NCBI GenBank assembly: GCA_036346405.1
Contig: CM070548.1
Coordinates: forward strand, 48,527,779 to 48,591,778
Source: Phyllostachys edulis
Lineage: Eukaryota > Streptophyta > Magnoliopsida > Poales > Poaceae
DNA length: 64,000 bases
Direction: 5' to 3'
Part shown: positions 53,633 to 63,146 of the stretch, one piece after another
How positions within the stretch are numbered: position 1 is the first letter of the stretch
Layout of the letters: every line of letters starts with the position of its first letter
The notes under the pieces: model-generated
Database searches by the model: none
What the model saw: only the letters and a program-made list of their open reading frames with translations
What the model was told of the DNA's origin: nothing
Position numbers and translations under genes: made by a program

Positions 53633-54130
53633 ATTCTCGATCAGAGGACTTGACCTATTAGAATGGCCGATAGAAAAAGTTCAAAATATGTTTTAGTAAA
53701 CAAGAGAAATGAAAATATTCTCTTCTTACCTGAGTCATCTATCTATTCTTACCCCTCTACTGTGCTTTATCTCACCTTATCTCCTCCTTATCTTTTTGCT
53801 TGCCTCAACGTTTTATAAAATTGAATGGAATTCTTTCCTTGGAATGTCTATAGGACCGATCTAAATTGTGGTGGTGGTGTTAAGGACCTCCCTGTTGTGG
53901 CAATGAGTGGCAGCTCTGTTGTAAAGGTTACCTCTGGGGGCTGCTTTACAAAAGGCCTCCCCTCCATGTCATGACCTTTTCACTTGCGTACTGAGGGCGC
54001 CAAGGCTGTAGAAAGTGTGAACTTGATTGCTGAAATTTTGGCTTTTAGGGTCAACATGGATTTAGTTGCTTTAAGTCTTAAGCCTTACCTATTAGAATTC
54101 TTATCTTTCTTACCTCTTGGACCTTAGCAG
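53633..54130 (+). other. Leader of chromovirus 3
   Basis: No reading frame of note between PBS and gag. Unlike chromoviruses 1 and 2 there is no sign of a pre-gag ORF. Confidence 0.55.
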
Positions 54131-54970
54131 ATGGTGACCACAAGGGGTAGTGGCAGTGCCAGTGGCCAAGGTAGAGCCCCTGGGAATGATCCAGAGACTC
54201 CAGTGAAGCAGCCACCTCCTCCTCCAGCTCAAGGCCCAGACTGGAATCAAATGATGGCCAATCAAGCACAATTGATCAACCTACTAGCTCAGTCCATCAC
54301 CAATACTCAGAACCTCCAAGCGCAAAGAAGCAATTTCAACCTCTGTGACATGTTCCACCTCCTCCTAGAGCTAACATGTTCGAGTTTATGAGGATGAGGC
54401 CACCTACGTTCTCAAAGACCTCCGAGCCTCTCGAAGCGGATGATTGGCTCAGGGTTTGAGCAGAAAATTGGACATGATCCAATGTACTGATAGAGAGAAA
54501 GTTTTATTTGCCTCTCATCAACTCCAAGGACCAGCTTCGAATTGGTGGGAAAACTTTACTCAATCCCACCCCGACGCTCAAGACATCACTTGGGAGGAAT
54601 TCACTCAAGCTTTTAGACGTGCACATATTCCTCATGGAATGATGATATTAAAGAAGAATGAGTTTAGAGCCCTGCGCCAAGGGAACTACACAACAATGAG
54701 TACCTCCACAAGTTCAACCAATTGGCAAGGTATGCACCTAAGGATGTGGCCACAGATGAGTCCAAGCAAGAATGATTTTTGAATGGCCTTAATGATGACC
54801 TCTCTGTCCAGCTCCTTGCTCATGATTACCCAGATTTTCAAAGATCTCGGTGAGCAAGACCATTCGCAAGAAGCCAAACATGTTGAGATGGAAAATCGCA
54901 AAAGAGGAAGGCAGGCCAAGAGTTCAGATCAGAGGGATTTTCCAGGCCAAAGACCTCCCAGTTCCAACCT
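54131..54970 (+). pseudogene. gag: Gag N-terminus and core, chromovirus 3 (frameshifted)
   Basis: MVTTRGSGSASGQGRAPGND start, Pro-rich segment, WNQMMANQAQLINLLAQSIT. Frameshift near 54350, then MRPPTFSKTSEPLEADDWLR, a stop near 54459, MIQCTDREKVLFASHQLQGP, NWWENF, TWEEFTQAFRRAHIP and frameshifts near 54690. Typical Gag core of the clade. Confidence 0.88.
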
Positions 54971-56230
54971 ATGAGGTCTGCGACCTCCTCCCCCATCAGG
55001 ACCTCTATGCAGGTCAAGAGGTCTGGCACCTCCAGCTCTCAAAAGACCTCCCCAGGAGGTCAATCTCAGGCAAGACCAGCCGCAAACCCACCAAGTAGGG
55101 TGACGTGTTTTAATTGTCATGAAGTAGGGCACTATGCAAATAAGTGTCCGAAGAAATCTCAAGCTCCAGCTCCAACTCCCACCCGATCAGCTCAAGGGTC
55201 CTCAGCTCATGGCAGCCATTCAAGACCTCCAGTGCAGTTCAACAAAGGGCGAGTGAACCACCTCACGACAGAGGAAGCTCAACAAGCTTCGGATGTAGTC
55301 CTTGGTACGTTCTTTGTTAATACCATCCCAGCCTCAGTCCTTTTTGACTCTGGAGCTTCACATTCATTTGTCTCTTCAAAATTTGTGGGTAGCAATGGGT
55401 TAGCTATTACTCATTTATTAAACCCTATACTCATCCATTCCCCGGGCTTGGAAATGAGAACCAACTCCTTATGCCCAAATCTTTCCTTAGAAATCTTGGG
55501 AGTACCTTTCCATGCAGACTTGATAGTCTTGCACTCCCAAGGGTTAGATGTGATCCTAGGAATGGACTGGTTATCTAAAAACCAGGGCCGAATAGATTGT
55601 GCCAACAAGTCCATTGCGCTCACCAATGAGCAAGGGGTGCAAGTGGAATTTAGCCCCGAGACCTCTCCTAAGGCAGGTCCTAGGGTGTCCTGGTTGAGAG
55701 AAATGAGATTTGAAGACCTCCCTGTGGTAAGGGAGTACCCTGATGTGTTTCCTAGTGAGCTACCTGGAATGCCTCCAGACAGAGATTTGGAATTTGTCAT
55801 TAACCTAGTCCCTGGGACAGCACCTATTTCCAAAAGACCATATAGGTTACCTGTTAATGACTTGGTTGAGCTAAAACAGCAAATTGAAGAAATGCAAAGC
55901 AAAGGTTTTATAAGGCCGAGTTCCTCTCCTTGGGGAGCTCCTGTGATCTTTATGGCAAAGAAGGATGGTACACAACGTATGTGTGTGGATTATAGGGCTC
56001 TTAATGATGTTACCATCAAGAATAAGTACCCTTTGCCCAGGATCGATGACTTATTTGATCAACTCAAAGGAGCAGCAGTTTTCTCCAAGATTGACCTAAG
56101 GTCAGGTTACCACCAATTGAAGATTAGACAAGAGGACATTTCAAAAACAGCCTTTTCAACTCGATATGGACTTTATGAGTTCACAGTCATGTCCTTTGGG
56201 TTAACTAATGCTCCTCAAGATACTTCATGA
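54971..56230 (+). pseudogene. gag-pol: Gag knuckle, protease and RT N-terminal half, chromovirus 3
   Basis: One open frame of 419 codons. CCHC knuckle CFNCHEVGHYANKC (residues 46-59). Protease ASVLFDSGASHSFVSS with intact DSG at residues 126-128, then DVILGMDWLSKNQGRIDCAN. RT: KRPYRLPVNDLVELKQQIEE, QRMCVDYRALNDVTIKNKYP, KIDLRSGYHQLKIRQ, MSFGLTNAP. A one-base change near 56212 shifts the frame. The first 130 bases are packed with GACCTCC/GGAGGTC, read as coding here. Confidence 0.9.
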
Positions 56231-56531
56231 ATCGATGAACAAGGTGTTTATAGAGTATTTAGATAAATTTGTCATTGTCTTCATAGATGACATTCTTGTG
56301 TACTCTAAAACCGAGCAAGAGCATGAAGGTCACCTTCGGTTAGTACTAAACAAGCTAAGGGACCACCAGCTCTATGCAAAGTTCGAGAAGTGTGACTTTT
56401 GGTTGAGTGAAGTTACCTTTTTGGGCCATATTATGTCAGCTGCTGGAGTGGCAGTTAACCCTAGCAAGGTCTAGGATGTCCTAGATTGGAAATCACCTAA
56501 CTCAGTGCCATAGATAAGAAGCTTCCTTGGA
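56208..56531 (+). pseudogene. pol: RT catalytic region, chromovirus 3
   Basis: NKVFIEYLDKFVIVFIDDIL and VYSKTEQEHEGHLRLVLNKL. The FIDD catalytic pair is intact. Stops at 56472-56474 (SKV, stop, DVLDW) and about 56512 (SVP, stop, IRSFLG) interrupt the frame before 56532. Confidence 0.9.
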
Positions 56532-58508
56532 ATGGCAGGGTATTACCGTAGGTTTATTGAGGGCTTTTCGAAGATAGCAAGACCTCTCACCCAACTGCTC
56601 AAAAAGGAAACCAAATATGAATGGACTCCAGCATGTGAGCATAGTTTTCAAGAGTTGAAGAAAAGATTGACCTCTGCTCCAGTGTTGATTTTACTCGACA
56701 TTAGAAAGGATTTTGAAGTCTTTTGTGATGCCTCAAGACAAGGTCTTGGTTGTGTATTAATGCAAGAGGGTCGGGTAGTAGCTTATGCCTCTCGGCAACT
56801 AAAGCCTCATGAAGCCAACTACCCTACTCATGATCTGGAACTAGCAGCTGTAGTACATGCTCTAAAAATTTGGCGCCATTACCTTATTGGTAATCGCTAC
56901 GAAGTCTTTATAGACCACAAGAGCTTAAAATATATCTTTACCCAACCGGACCTCAATCTTAGACAGAGGAGATGGTTGGAGCTTATTAAAGACTATGACC
57001 TTGGGATTCACTACCACCCAGGAAAAGCAAATGTGGTGGCTGATGCTTTGAGCCGAAAAAGCTACTGCAATCTCCTATTGGTCCAAGAAAATCAGCCTAG
57101 ATTATATGAAGAGATGAGGCGCCTAAATCTGGAAATTGTGAAGCAAGGTTTTGTTCATGCGCTTGAAATGGAGCCTGTGGTCCAGAAGCAGATCCGAGAG
57201 AAGCAATTCAAGGATAAAGACCTCCTGGAGATAAGAGACAACGTAGGACAAGGCAAAGCTCCTGGATTTTCAGTGGATGAACATGAGGTCCTTTGGTTCG
57301 GCAAAAGGCTGTGTGTGCCGAACTATCAGGACATAAAAGACCTCCTACTTAAGGAAGCCCATGAGTCACATTACTCCATCCATCCTGGGAGCACAAAGAT
57401 GTACCAAGACCTCAAAGAGAGATATTGGTGGGTTGGCATGAAAAGGGAAATAGCCGAGTTTGTAGCACACTGCGATGTGTGCCAAAGGGTCAAGGCCGAA
57501 CACCAAAGACCTGCCAGTTTGCTTCAACCTTTACCAATTCCTGAGTGGAAATGGGAACAAGTTGGCATGGATTTTATCACTGGATTGCCAAGAACTCAAT
57601 CGGGTTATGACTCCATTTGGGTTATTGTGGATCGGTTGACTAAAGTGGCGCACTTTATCCCAGTCAAGACCACCTATTCAAGTAACAAGTTGGCTGAGTT
57701 GTACTTAGCACGGATTGTATGTCTACATGGTGTACCCAAGAGTATAGTGTCGGATAGAGGTTCCCAGTTCACTTCAAGGTTTTGGGAGGGTCTCCACGAA
57801 GCCTTGGGGACAAGACTTAATTTCAGCACTGCTTACCATCCTCAAACCGATGGTCAAACAGAGAGAGTGAATCAAATACTTGAGGACATGCTTCGAGCTT
57901 GTGTTTTGGACTATGGAGATAGCTGGGATAAGAACCTCTCCTATGCTGAGTTCTCCTACAATAACAGTTACCAAGCTAGTCTGGAGATGTCACCCTTTGA
58001 AGCTTTATATGGGAGGCAATGTAGAACTCCTCTCCTATGGGATCAAGTGGGCGAGCGCCAATATTATGGACCTGATGTCATCATGGAAGCTGAAGAAAAA
58101 GTGAAGCTCATAAGGGAGCGCTTGCGGGAGGCTCAGTCTAGACAAAAGAGCTACGCCGATACTCGTCGTCGAGACCTATCTTTTGAAGTTGGAGATTTTG
58201 TGTACCTTAAGGTAACCCCACACAAAGGGGTTAGGAGATTTCGAACTAGGGGGAAGCTAGCTCCAAGATTTGTAGGACCATACAAGATACTGGCAAGGCA
58301 AGGTGAAGTGGCTTACAAAATTGAGCTGCCCACTTCTCTTTCGGCAATGCACAATACATTCCATGTGTCACAATTAAGGAAATACCTTCGGGTACCTGAA
58401 GACCACACCTCGTTGGAAAGCATTGACCTCCAAGAAGACCTCACTTATGTGGAGAAACCAATCAAAATTTTGGACGTCATAGAGCGTGTCACCGTATGTA
58501 ATTCTTGA
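56532..58508 (+). CDS. pol: RNase H-integrase of chromovirus 3, long intact frame
   Basis: 658 codons without a stop. RNase H: VFCDASRQGLG (Asp66), LELAAVVHALKIW (Glu103), IDHKSLKYIF (Asp128), VVADALSRK (Asp171), so all four acids are present. Integrase: zinc site HESHYSIHP to CDVCQ (Cys314, Cys317), catalytic Asp347 (GMDFITG), Asp408 (VSDRG) and Glu444 (GQTERVN), with 35 residues between the last two, the classic DD35E spacing. C-terminal GPYKILARQGEVAYKIELP and NTFHVSQLRKYLRVPEDHTS follow. The chromodomain begins at VEKPIKILDVIERVT but the frame ends in TGA at 58506; its remainder (KVQWSHHPR, then WEK-like text) lies in other frames to about 58570. Confidence 0.93.
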   Translation: MAGYYRRFIEGFSKIARPLTQLLKKETKYEWTPACEHSFQELKKRLTSAPVLILLDIRKDFEVFCDASRQGLGCVLMQEGRVVAYASRQLKPHEANYPTHDLELAAVVHALKIWRHYLIGNRYEVFIDHKSLKYIFTQPDLNLRQRRWLELIKDYDLGIHYHPGKANVVADALSRKSYCNLLLVQENQPRLYEEMRRLNLEIVKQGFVHALEMEPVVQKQIREKQFKDKDLLEIRDNVGQGKAPGFSVDEHEVLWFGKRLCVPNYQDIKDLLLKEAHESHYSIHPGSTKMYQDLKERYWWVGMKREIAEFVAHCDVCQRVKAEHQRPASLLQPLPIPEWKWEQVGMDFITGLPRTQSGYDSIWVIVDRLTKVAHFIPVKTTYSSNKLAELYLARIVCLHGVPKSIVSDRGSQFTSRFWEGLHEALGTRLNFSTAYHPQTDGQTERVNQILEDMLRACVLDYGDSWDKNLSYAEFSYNNSYQASLEMSPFEALYGRQCRTPLLWDQVGERQYYGPDVIMEAEEKVKLIRERLREAQSRQKSYADTRRRDLSFEVGDFVYLKVTPHKGVRRFRTRGKLAPRFVGPYKILARQGEVAYKIELPTSLSAMHNTFHVSQLRKYLRVPEDHTSLESIDLQEDLTYVEKPIKILDVIERVTVCNS

Positions 58509-58626
58509 ACCTACAAGGTGCAATGGAGCCACCATCCGAGAGCGAAGGCACTGGGAAAAGGAGGAAGACCTTAGAACAAACTACCCATATCTCTTTGTTG
58601 GTTGCTTGAATCTCGGTCGAGATTCC

Positions 58627-58641
58627 TTAAGGGGGTAGGTT
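58627..58641 (+). other. Polypurine tract of chromovirus 3
   Basis: TTAAGGGGGTAGGTT directly before the LTR start TGTGACACCC. Same context as 15841-15864 in chromovirus 1. Confidence 0.85.
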
Positions 58642-59549
58642 TGTGACACCCTGAATTAATTTTAGACTCTTTTTGGAGTTTTCAAAAATAAAGAGAACTA
58701 TTTTGTTTTGATGAGAATTCAGAGCTTAACCTGCAATTTCATAATGGGTTTAAACTACCTAACTCAAACTACAACTAAAGGTTTCTTGCTGGTTTATTGA
58801 GTTATTGGAGCTTTGCTGGTCTTTCCTTCTCTGTCCATCTTTTACCCACTTTCGACCTGCACCTCACCTCTGTTAGGATCCAGAGGTTCTGACCTCCTCT
58901 GCAGATCCTCCTATGGTCCAGACCTCCTTAGGTCTAGATCCTCCAAGCACTTGGACCTCCCTGGGTCCAATACCCCTCTTGGATCCTCTCTGACTCGCAA
59001 TCTTCCCAAGTCTGTGCCACCCTTGTGTGGATTTGAACTCCTTTGGAACCCTGAGGACCTCTCCATGTCCTCTAGGACCTCCCCTTACATTTATTTGACC
59101 TCCTCGTGTCCTTCAGGACCTCTCCATGTCCTCTAGGACCTCCCCTTACATTTCTTAGACCTCCCTGTGTCCTACCGGACCTCCTCCTTGCCTATTTACA
59201 TCTCAATTGATTGTGAGTTGTCCGATTTGCATTGGACGGCTTGATCCTGGTGAGGTGTTCGGGGGGTCCAAACATCCCAGCTCCTTTGAACCCTTAGATC
59301 TTCGTTGTATGGCCCGATTTGCTGTGGCGTTCGGGTGGTCCGAACGTCCCAATCATTTTGGACCACCCGATTTAGTTCTAAGGCTGTGATCCAGCGCTAG
59401 CTCTGTTGGTCCGAACCTCCCACCTTCTCTGAGCCATTAGATCTCCAGTGGACGTTCCGATTTGTTGTGACGTTCGGGCGGTCCGAACGTCCCAACCATT
59501 TTGGACGGTCCGATCAACATCCAACGGTTCTGGACCTCCTCCTAGCACA

Positions 59550-59770
59550 TCTGGACCGTTAAGACCTCCCCCTTGGAGATCTTAACCGTCCAGACCTCCT
59601 CCTTGTAAATCTGGACCGCCAAGACCTCCCTTTTGATATCTTGGCCGCCCGCACCTCCCCTTCTTGGCAGATCTCAATCGTTAGGACCTCCCTTGGGAAT
59701 CCTAACCATCCGCACCTCCCCGATTGGATCCTACGGTTCTAGACCTCCTTTGCGGGTGAGGTTCTCCTTT
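59550..59770 (+). repeat. About seven 28-32 bp GACCTCC repeats
   Basis: Units of the form GACCTCCCCCTTGGAGATCT, then TAACCGTCCA, with variable middle. Further looser units continue to about 59950. They lie upstream of the TATA site at 60230, as in solo LTR 3. Confidence 0.8.
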
Positions 59771-60229
59771 ACTCTTCTGAACCTCCTTTGGTGCGCTTGA
59801 TCTTGACCGTTGACCTCCCCTTTGGAGATCCAACCGTCAGACCTCCCTTATGTAAGGACCTCCCTTGCCCTTGCGGACCTCCTCAGTGCGCTTGATCTTG
59901 ACCGCTTGGACCTCCCCTTGAGATCCAACCGCTAGGACCTCCCGGTGGGTGAGGACCTCCCTTGTTCATCGTGAAGACCTCCTCGAGGTCCTTGCAGACC
60001 TCCTGGCGGGTCTTGGCTGCCCCACTTGGCGATCAAGCACCCAGCTTTTACCTTTGACTATGTTCTTTGGGGCAAGGAAGTCTCCAAGCATTTAATGCAT
60101 GTTGTATCACATTAAATGCCCCACCTTTGCAAAGACGATGTCACATCGATTGTCACATTCCTTGCCTACTCTCTTGTCCTATTTACCAACTCTTGTTGAC
60201 TCATCCTGGGTCATGTGCATAGCTTTCCC

Positions 60230-60239
60230 TATATATATT
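60230..60239 (+). promoter_or_regulatory. TATA box of chromovirus 3 LTR
   Basis: TATATATATT in the context TCCCTATATATATTTTGGG. U3 repeats end about 220 bases before it. Confidence 0.6.
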
Positions 60240-60872
60240 TTGGGAGAGCCCTCCTTTATCACTTTCTTCCTCATTTCTGCTCTCTGTCTCAACCGAGCCA
60301 CCATAGCCCTCCTCTCTCAAGTCTCTGGACCTCCTCCAACTCGAGCTTGGACATTCTCTCTGAGCTCCAGACCTCTCCACCAAGCTCCTTGGACCTCCTC
60401 TTGACCTCCCGGCTTCTCTGTTGGTTTTGTCTTTAAGTTCATTTGGAGTTCTTTGGATTCTTGTTTGAGCTTTGTTTGAATATTTGGTTCTTCACGTGTA
60501 GATTGTCAAGACCATGGGAGCCCGAGTTCGATGAGGAGAGGAAGCACTCGAGATCTTGAGCAAGGCAAGTTACATTCTTGAACATGTTGCACCCAATACT
60601 TCAAATTATTTATCTTTGTTTTCAAAAGATGTATGCATGCTTACTTTACTAAGTATTTCAATGCCTATCTTTCAATCCATAGTTAAAACCTACTGCTTGG
60701 TATGACCTCTATCCGTGATTGAACCAACCTCATTGCCACCTTAGATAAAAACTGGTTCTTGCAATAGTAACGACCCGAAGCTCTTTAAAAATGACATGCT
60801 TAGTAATGCTTAGACCAAAATCTTGATTTGGGGAGCTTTGACCAAAAACATCAAATGATCAAATGTTTTGAG

Positions 60873-60962
60873 CCATGGCATTGGTGTGCCATGGAGCTTT
60901 CGGCCATGACATTGGTGTGTCATGGATGTTTTACTTGTGACCTTGGCATTGGTGTGCCATGG
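60873..60962 (+). repeat. Three-copy hairpin with a compensatory change
   Basis: Copies at 60873-60894, 60904-60925 and 60941-60962. Copy 1 has arms CCATGGCA and TGCCATGG with loop TTGGTG. Copy 2 has arms CCATGACA and TGTCATGG with the same loop, so both sides of one base pair changed. Copy 3 has one arm mismatch (CCTTGGCA). Confidence 0.9.
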
Positions 60963-61840
60963 AGAATTGTAAAGCAAAGTAAATGAAAATGGTTTTGACT
61001 TGGGCGAAGTTGGTTGTATGGTTGGTGCATGTCTATGCACGGGGGTCGTGTGATCCGATGCCCCAAGGTTGAGGTTTGTCGTCCAAGTCGGTTAAGGACC
61101 GGTCTTTGAGACACCACTTGCTAAGCCTATAATGGGCTATGCCAAAATTGTGCAACCACATGTCTCCAGTATGGGGCGTGGGATCTGGCTAACTAATTTG
61201 CAAAGCTCTATCGTGGTTCATCCCACGGACGCGGTGGGTTTGTCATGTTATGACTAGTTGTAGTCCCACCTGGCATAAGAGGGGGCACCCCATTGACCCG
61301 GCGGTGTTTCTACCCAAAGGGGGGATTGCGAAACCTTAATGGGGGTGGGCTATGGTGGAGCAATGCATTGTAACGGCCTTGTCATGTGCTCTAGACCTCT
61401 CACCAAAGGAAGTGTGAGGTGGCATCGACGGATGTCAAGCAAACTAGAGAATTCATGTCATGTGGGTAAAGTGTGCAACCTCTGGCAGAGTTAAATCTAT
61501 TTGAATAGCCGTGTCCACGGTCATGGACATGTTGGCAATGTCACTCAAAGTTAGCTTTGGTTTTGGTTTTCAAAAGGTTATGAAAATGGTTTTGGTGGTT
61601 TAACCAAAATGGGTGTGAAATTTGAAGCCTTGTGCAGAGGGTATCCTTCACCATTGCTATGTTGAATGCTATCCAACTGAAAATGGTTTTCACAAGAATG
61701 AATTTTAATTATGGTAGCCTGCCTTGAAACTTAATACTTGTATTTGATATAAAATTAGCTTTATGCAAATCAACCCTAGTATGCTGTCCTTTGATATATC
61801 CCTATGCATGTCATTCTGTTAATTGACGGGTGTAACTTAC

Positions 61841-61890
61841 GAGCACGGTTGTTGTGCTCACTCTTGCTTGATTCATATATTGAGCAGATG
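61841..61890 (+). promoter_or_regulatory. Conserved LTR stem-loop plus acceptor-like site (chromovirus 3)
   Basis: GAGCAC (61841-61846) and GTGCTC (61854-61859) with a 7-base loop. Compared with GAGTAC/GTACTC elsewhere, the fourth pair is C-G instead of T-A, a compensatory change. ATATTGAGCAG then precedes ATGAAG at about 61889, again acceptor-like. Confidence 0.65.
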
Positions 61891-62159
61891 AAGATTCCTA
61901 TGATGATGAAGATGACCAGCTCAATTAGGCCGCCCTCCACCGATCACTGTGGTGTAATGGGTGGACCTTGTCTTTTGGGTTTTGTTCTCCATTGCGCTTG
62001 TGTGCTCCTGTTCTTTGGAGTTGTAAGCAACCCTTGTAAACGAACCTCCTTTTGCTGTTAATAAAGTCTTGTGGATGTTTATGTTGTCACTTGTTGCTGT
62101 GAGAACCAGTCGATGATCTCTGGGGGCTGGTTTGGATCACAGAGGACTTTAGGCTTGCC

Positions 62160-62468
62160 CTAAGCCCCACGACCTCCTCGGGGTGGTTCCCTCGGACCTC
62201 CCTCGGGTGGAGACGTGGAGTTTTGGGAGGTCTTGAGGTCCAGCGACTCTCTGGGTCAGGGACCTGCGGACCTCCGAGTGGTCCTCTCAGACCTCTCGGG
62301 AGGTCTGTGTGGTCCACCGGGATGTCCTCTCGGGACGTCCTGGGAAGTCCTTCGCGGACCTCCCAGGAGGTCCTGAGGGACCTCTCGGGACGTCCTGGGG
62401 GCTCCTCTTTGGACCTCCCAGGAGGTCCTGAGGGACCTCCCAGGGGTGCCCTAGGCCGGGTCGTTACA
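62160..62468 (+). repeat. Palindrome-rich U5 end of the chromovirus 3 LTR
   Basis: Repeated GGACCTCCCAGGAGGTCC and GGGACGTCCTGGG units at a period near 65-70 bases; many are near self-complementary. This segment is the source of both arms of the 5' fold-back. Confidence 0.85.
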
Positions 62469-63146
62469 CAACGCGAGTACCGTAGTATGATTGGCTCTCT
62501 CCTCTACCTAACGGCCTCAAGACCGGACATCCACTTTGCGGTTTGCCTCTGTGTGAGGTTTCAGGCGTCTCCAAGGACTTCACATCGCCAAGCCGTCAAG
62601 TGCATCTTCAGGTACCTTCACTCTACCCTCCAGTATGGCATTTGGTATTCCTGCTCTTCTTCCTTGTCTATTCGGGGGTTTTCTTATTCTAATTTTGCCG
62701 GTTGTCGGCTAGATAGGAAAAGTACCTCAGGCACTTGTCACTTCTTAGGCACTTCTCTTGTCTCTTGGTCTTCTAGGAAGCAGTCCTCTGTTTCACAATC
62801 CACTGCAGAAGCTGAATATGTAGCTACCGCTAGTTGCTGTAGTCAGATTTTGTGGATGGTATTCACTCTTAAGGATTTTGGGTTAACATTTGCCAGTGTT
62901 CCTCTTCTCTGTGATAACACTTCTGCCATTAATATTGCTAAGAACCCTGTGCAACACTCTAGGACCAAGCACATTGATATTCGCTATCACTTCCTTAGAG
63001 ACCATGTAGAGAAGGGTGATATTGTGCTATATTTTGTAGAGTCCGAGGCTCAGTTAGCTGATATCCTCACCAAGCCTTTACACCCAACTAGGTTTGCCAC
63101 CTTGAGGAGTGAGTTAGGGGTAATTTACCCCTATGGGTTGGTTTGA
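62469..63146 (+). pseudogene. pol: Copia B RNase H (3' part of pol)
   Basis: The frame resumes after chromovirus 3: EYRSMIGSLLYLTASRPDIH, ASPRTSHRQAVKCIFRYL, then RKSTSGTCHFLGTSLVSWSS, RKQSSVSQSTAEAEYVATAS, CDNTSAINIAKNPVQHSRTK, HIDIRYHFLRDHVEKGDI, ending FATLRSELGVIYPYGLV and TGA. The usual YSDADWAGC reads YSNFAGC, so the first catalytic Asp is lost with a short deletion. A G-run follows the stop. Confidence 0.9.

Larger units (their letters stand above)
53397..62468 (+). mobile_element. Ty3/gypsy chromovirus 3 with aberrant 5' end (9072 bp)
   Basis: Inserted in the copia B pol gene between VDQR and EYRSMIG, with perfect TSD CAACG (53392-53396 and 62469-62473). Its ends are TGTAACGACCCGGCCTAGGG and the exact inverse of that 20-mer. 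The 3' LTR is complete (58642-62468, starting TGTGACACCCTGAATT), but there is no matching 5' LTR: before the PBS lies only a 220-base fold-back of U5 (53397-53616). Gag has stops and frameshifts. RNase H and integrase form one clean 658-codon frame. No pre-gag ORF is seen. It is younger than its host copia B. Confidence 0.9.
58642..62468 (+). mobile_element. 3' LTR of chromovirus 3 (3827 bp)
   Basis: TGTGACACCCTGAATT to GGCCGGGTCGTTACA. GACCTCC-rich U3 (58860-60010) with a 30-bp array, TATATATATT at 60230-60239, a leader with more GACCTCC to about 60410, a three-copy hairpin (60873-60962), the block CTATTTGAATAGCC (61498-61511), the stem-loop at 61841-61859 and a palindrome-rich U5 end (62160-62468). 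Confidence 0.88.
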
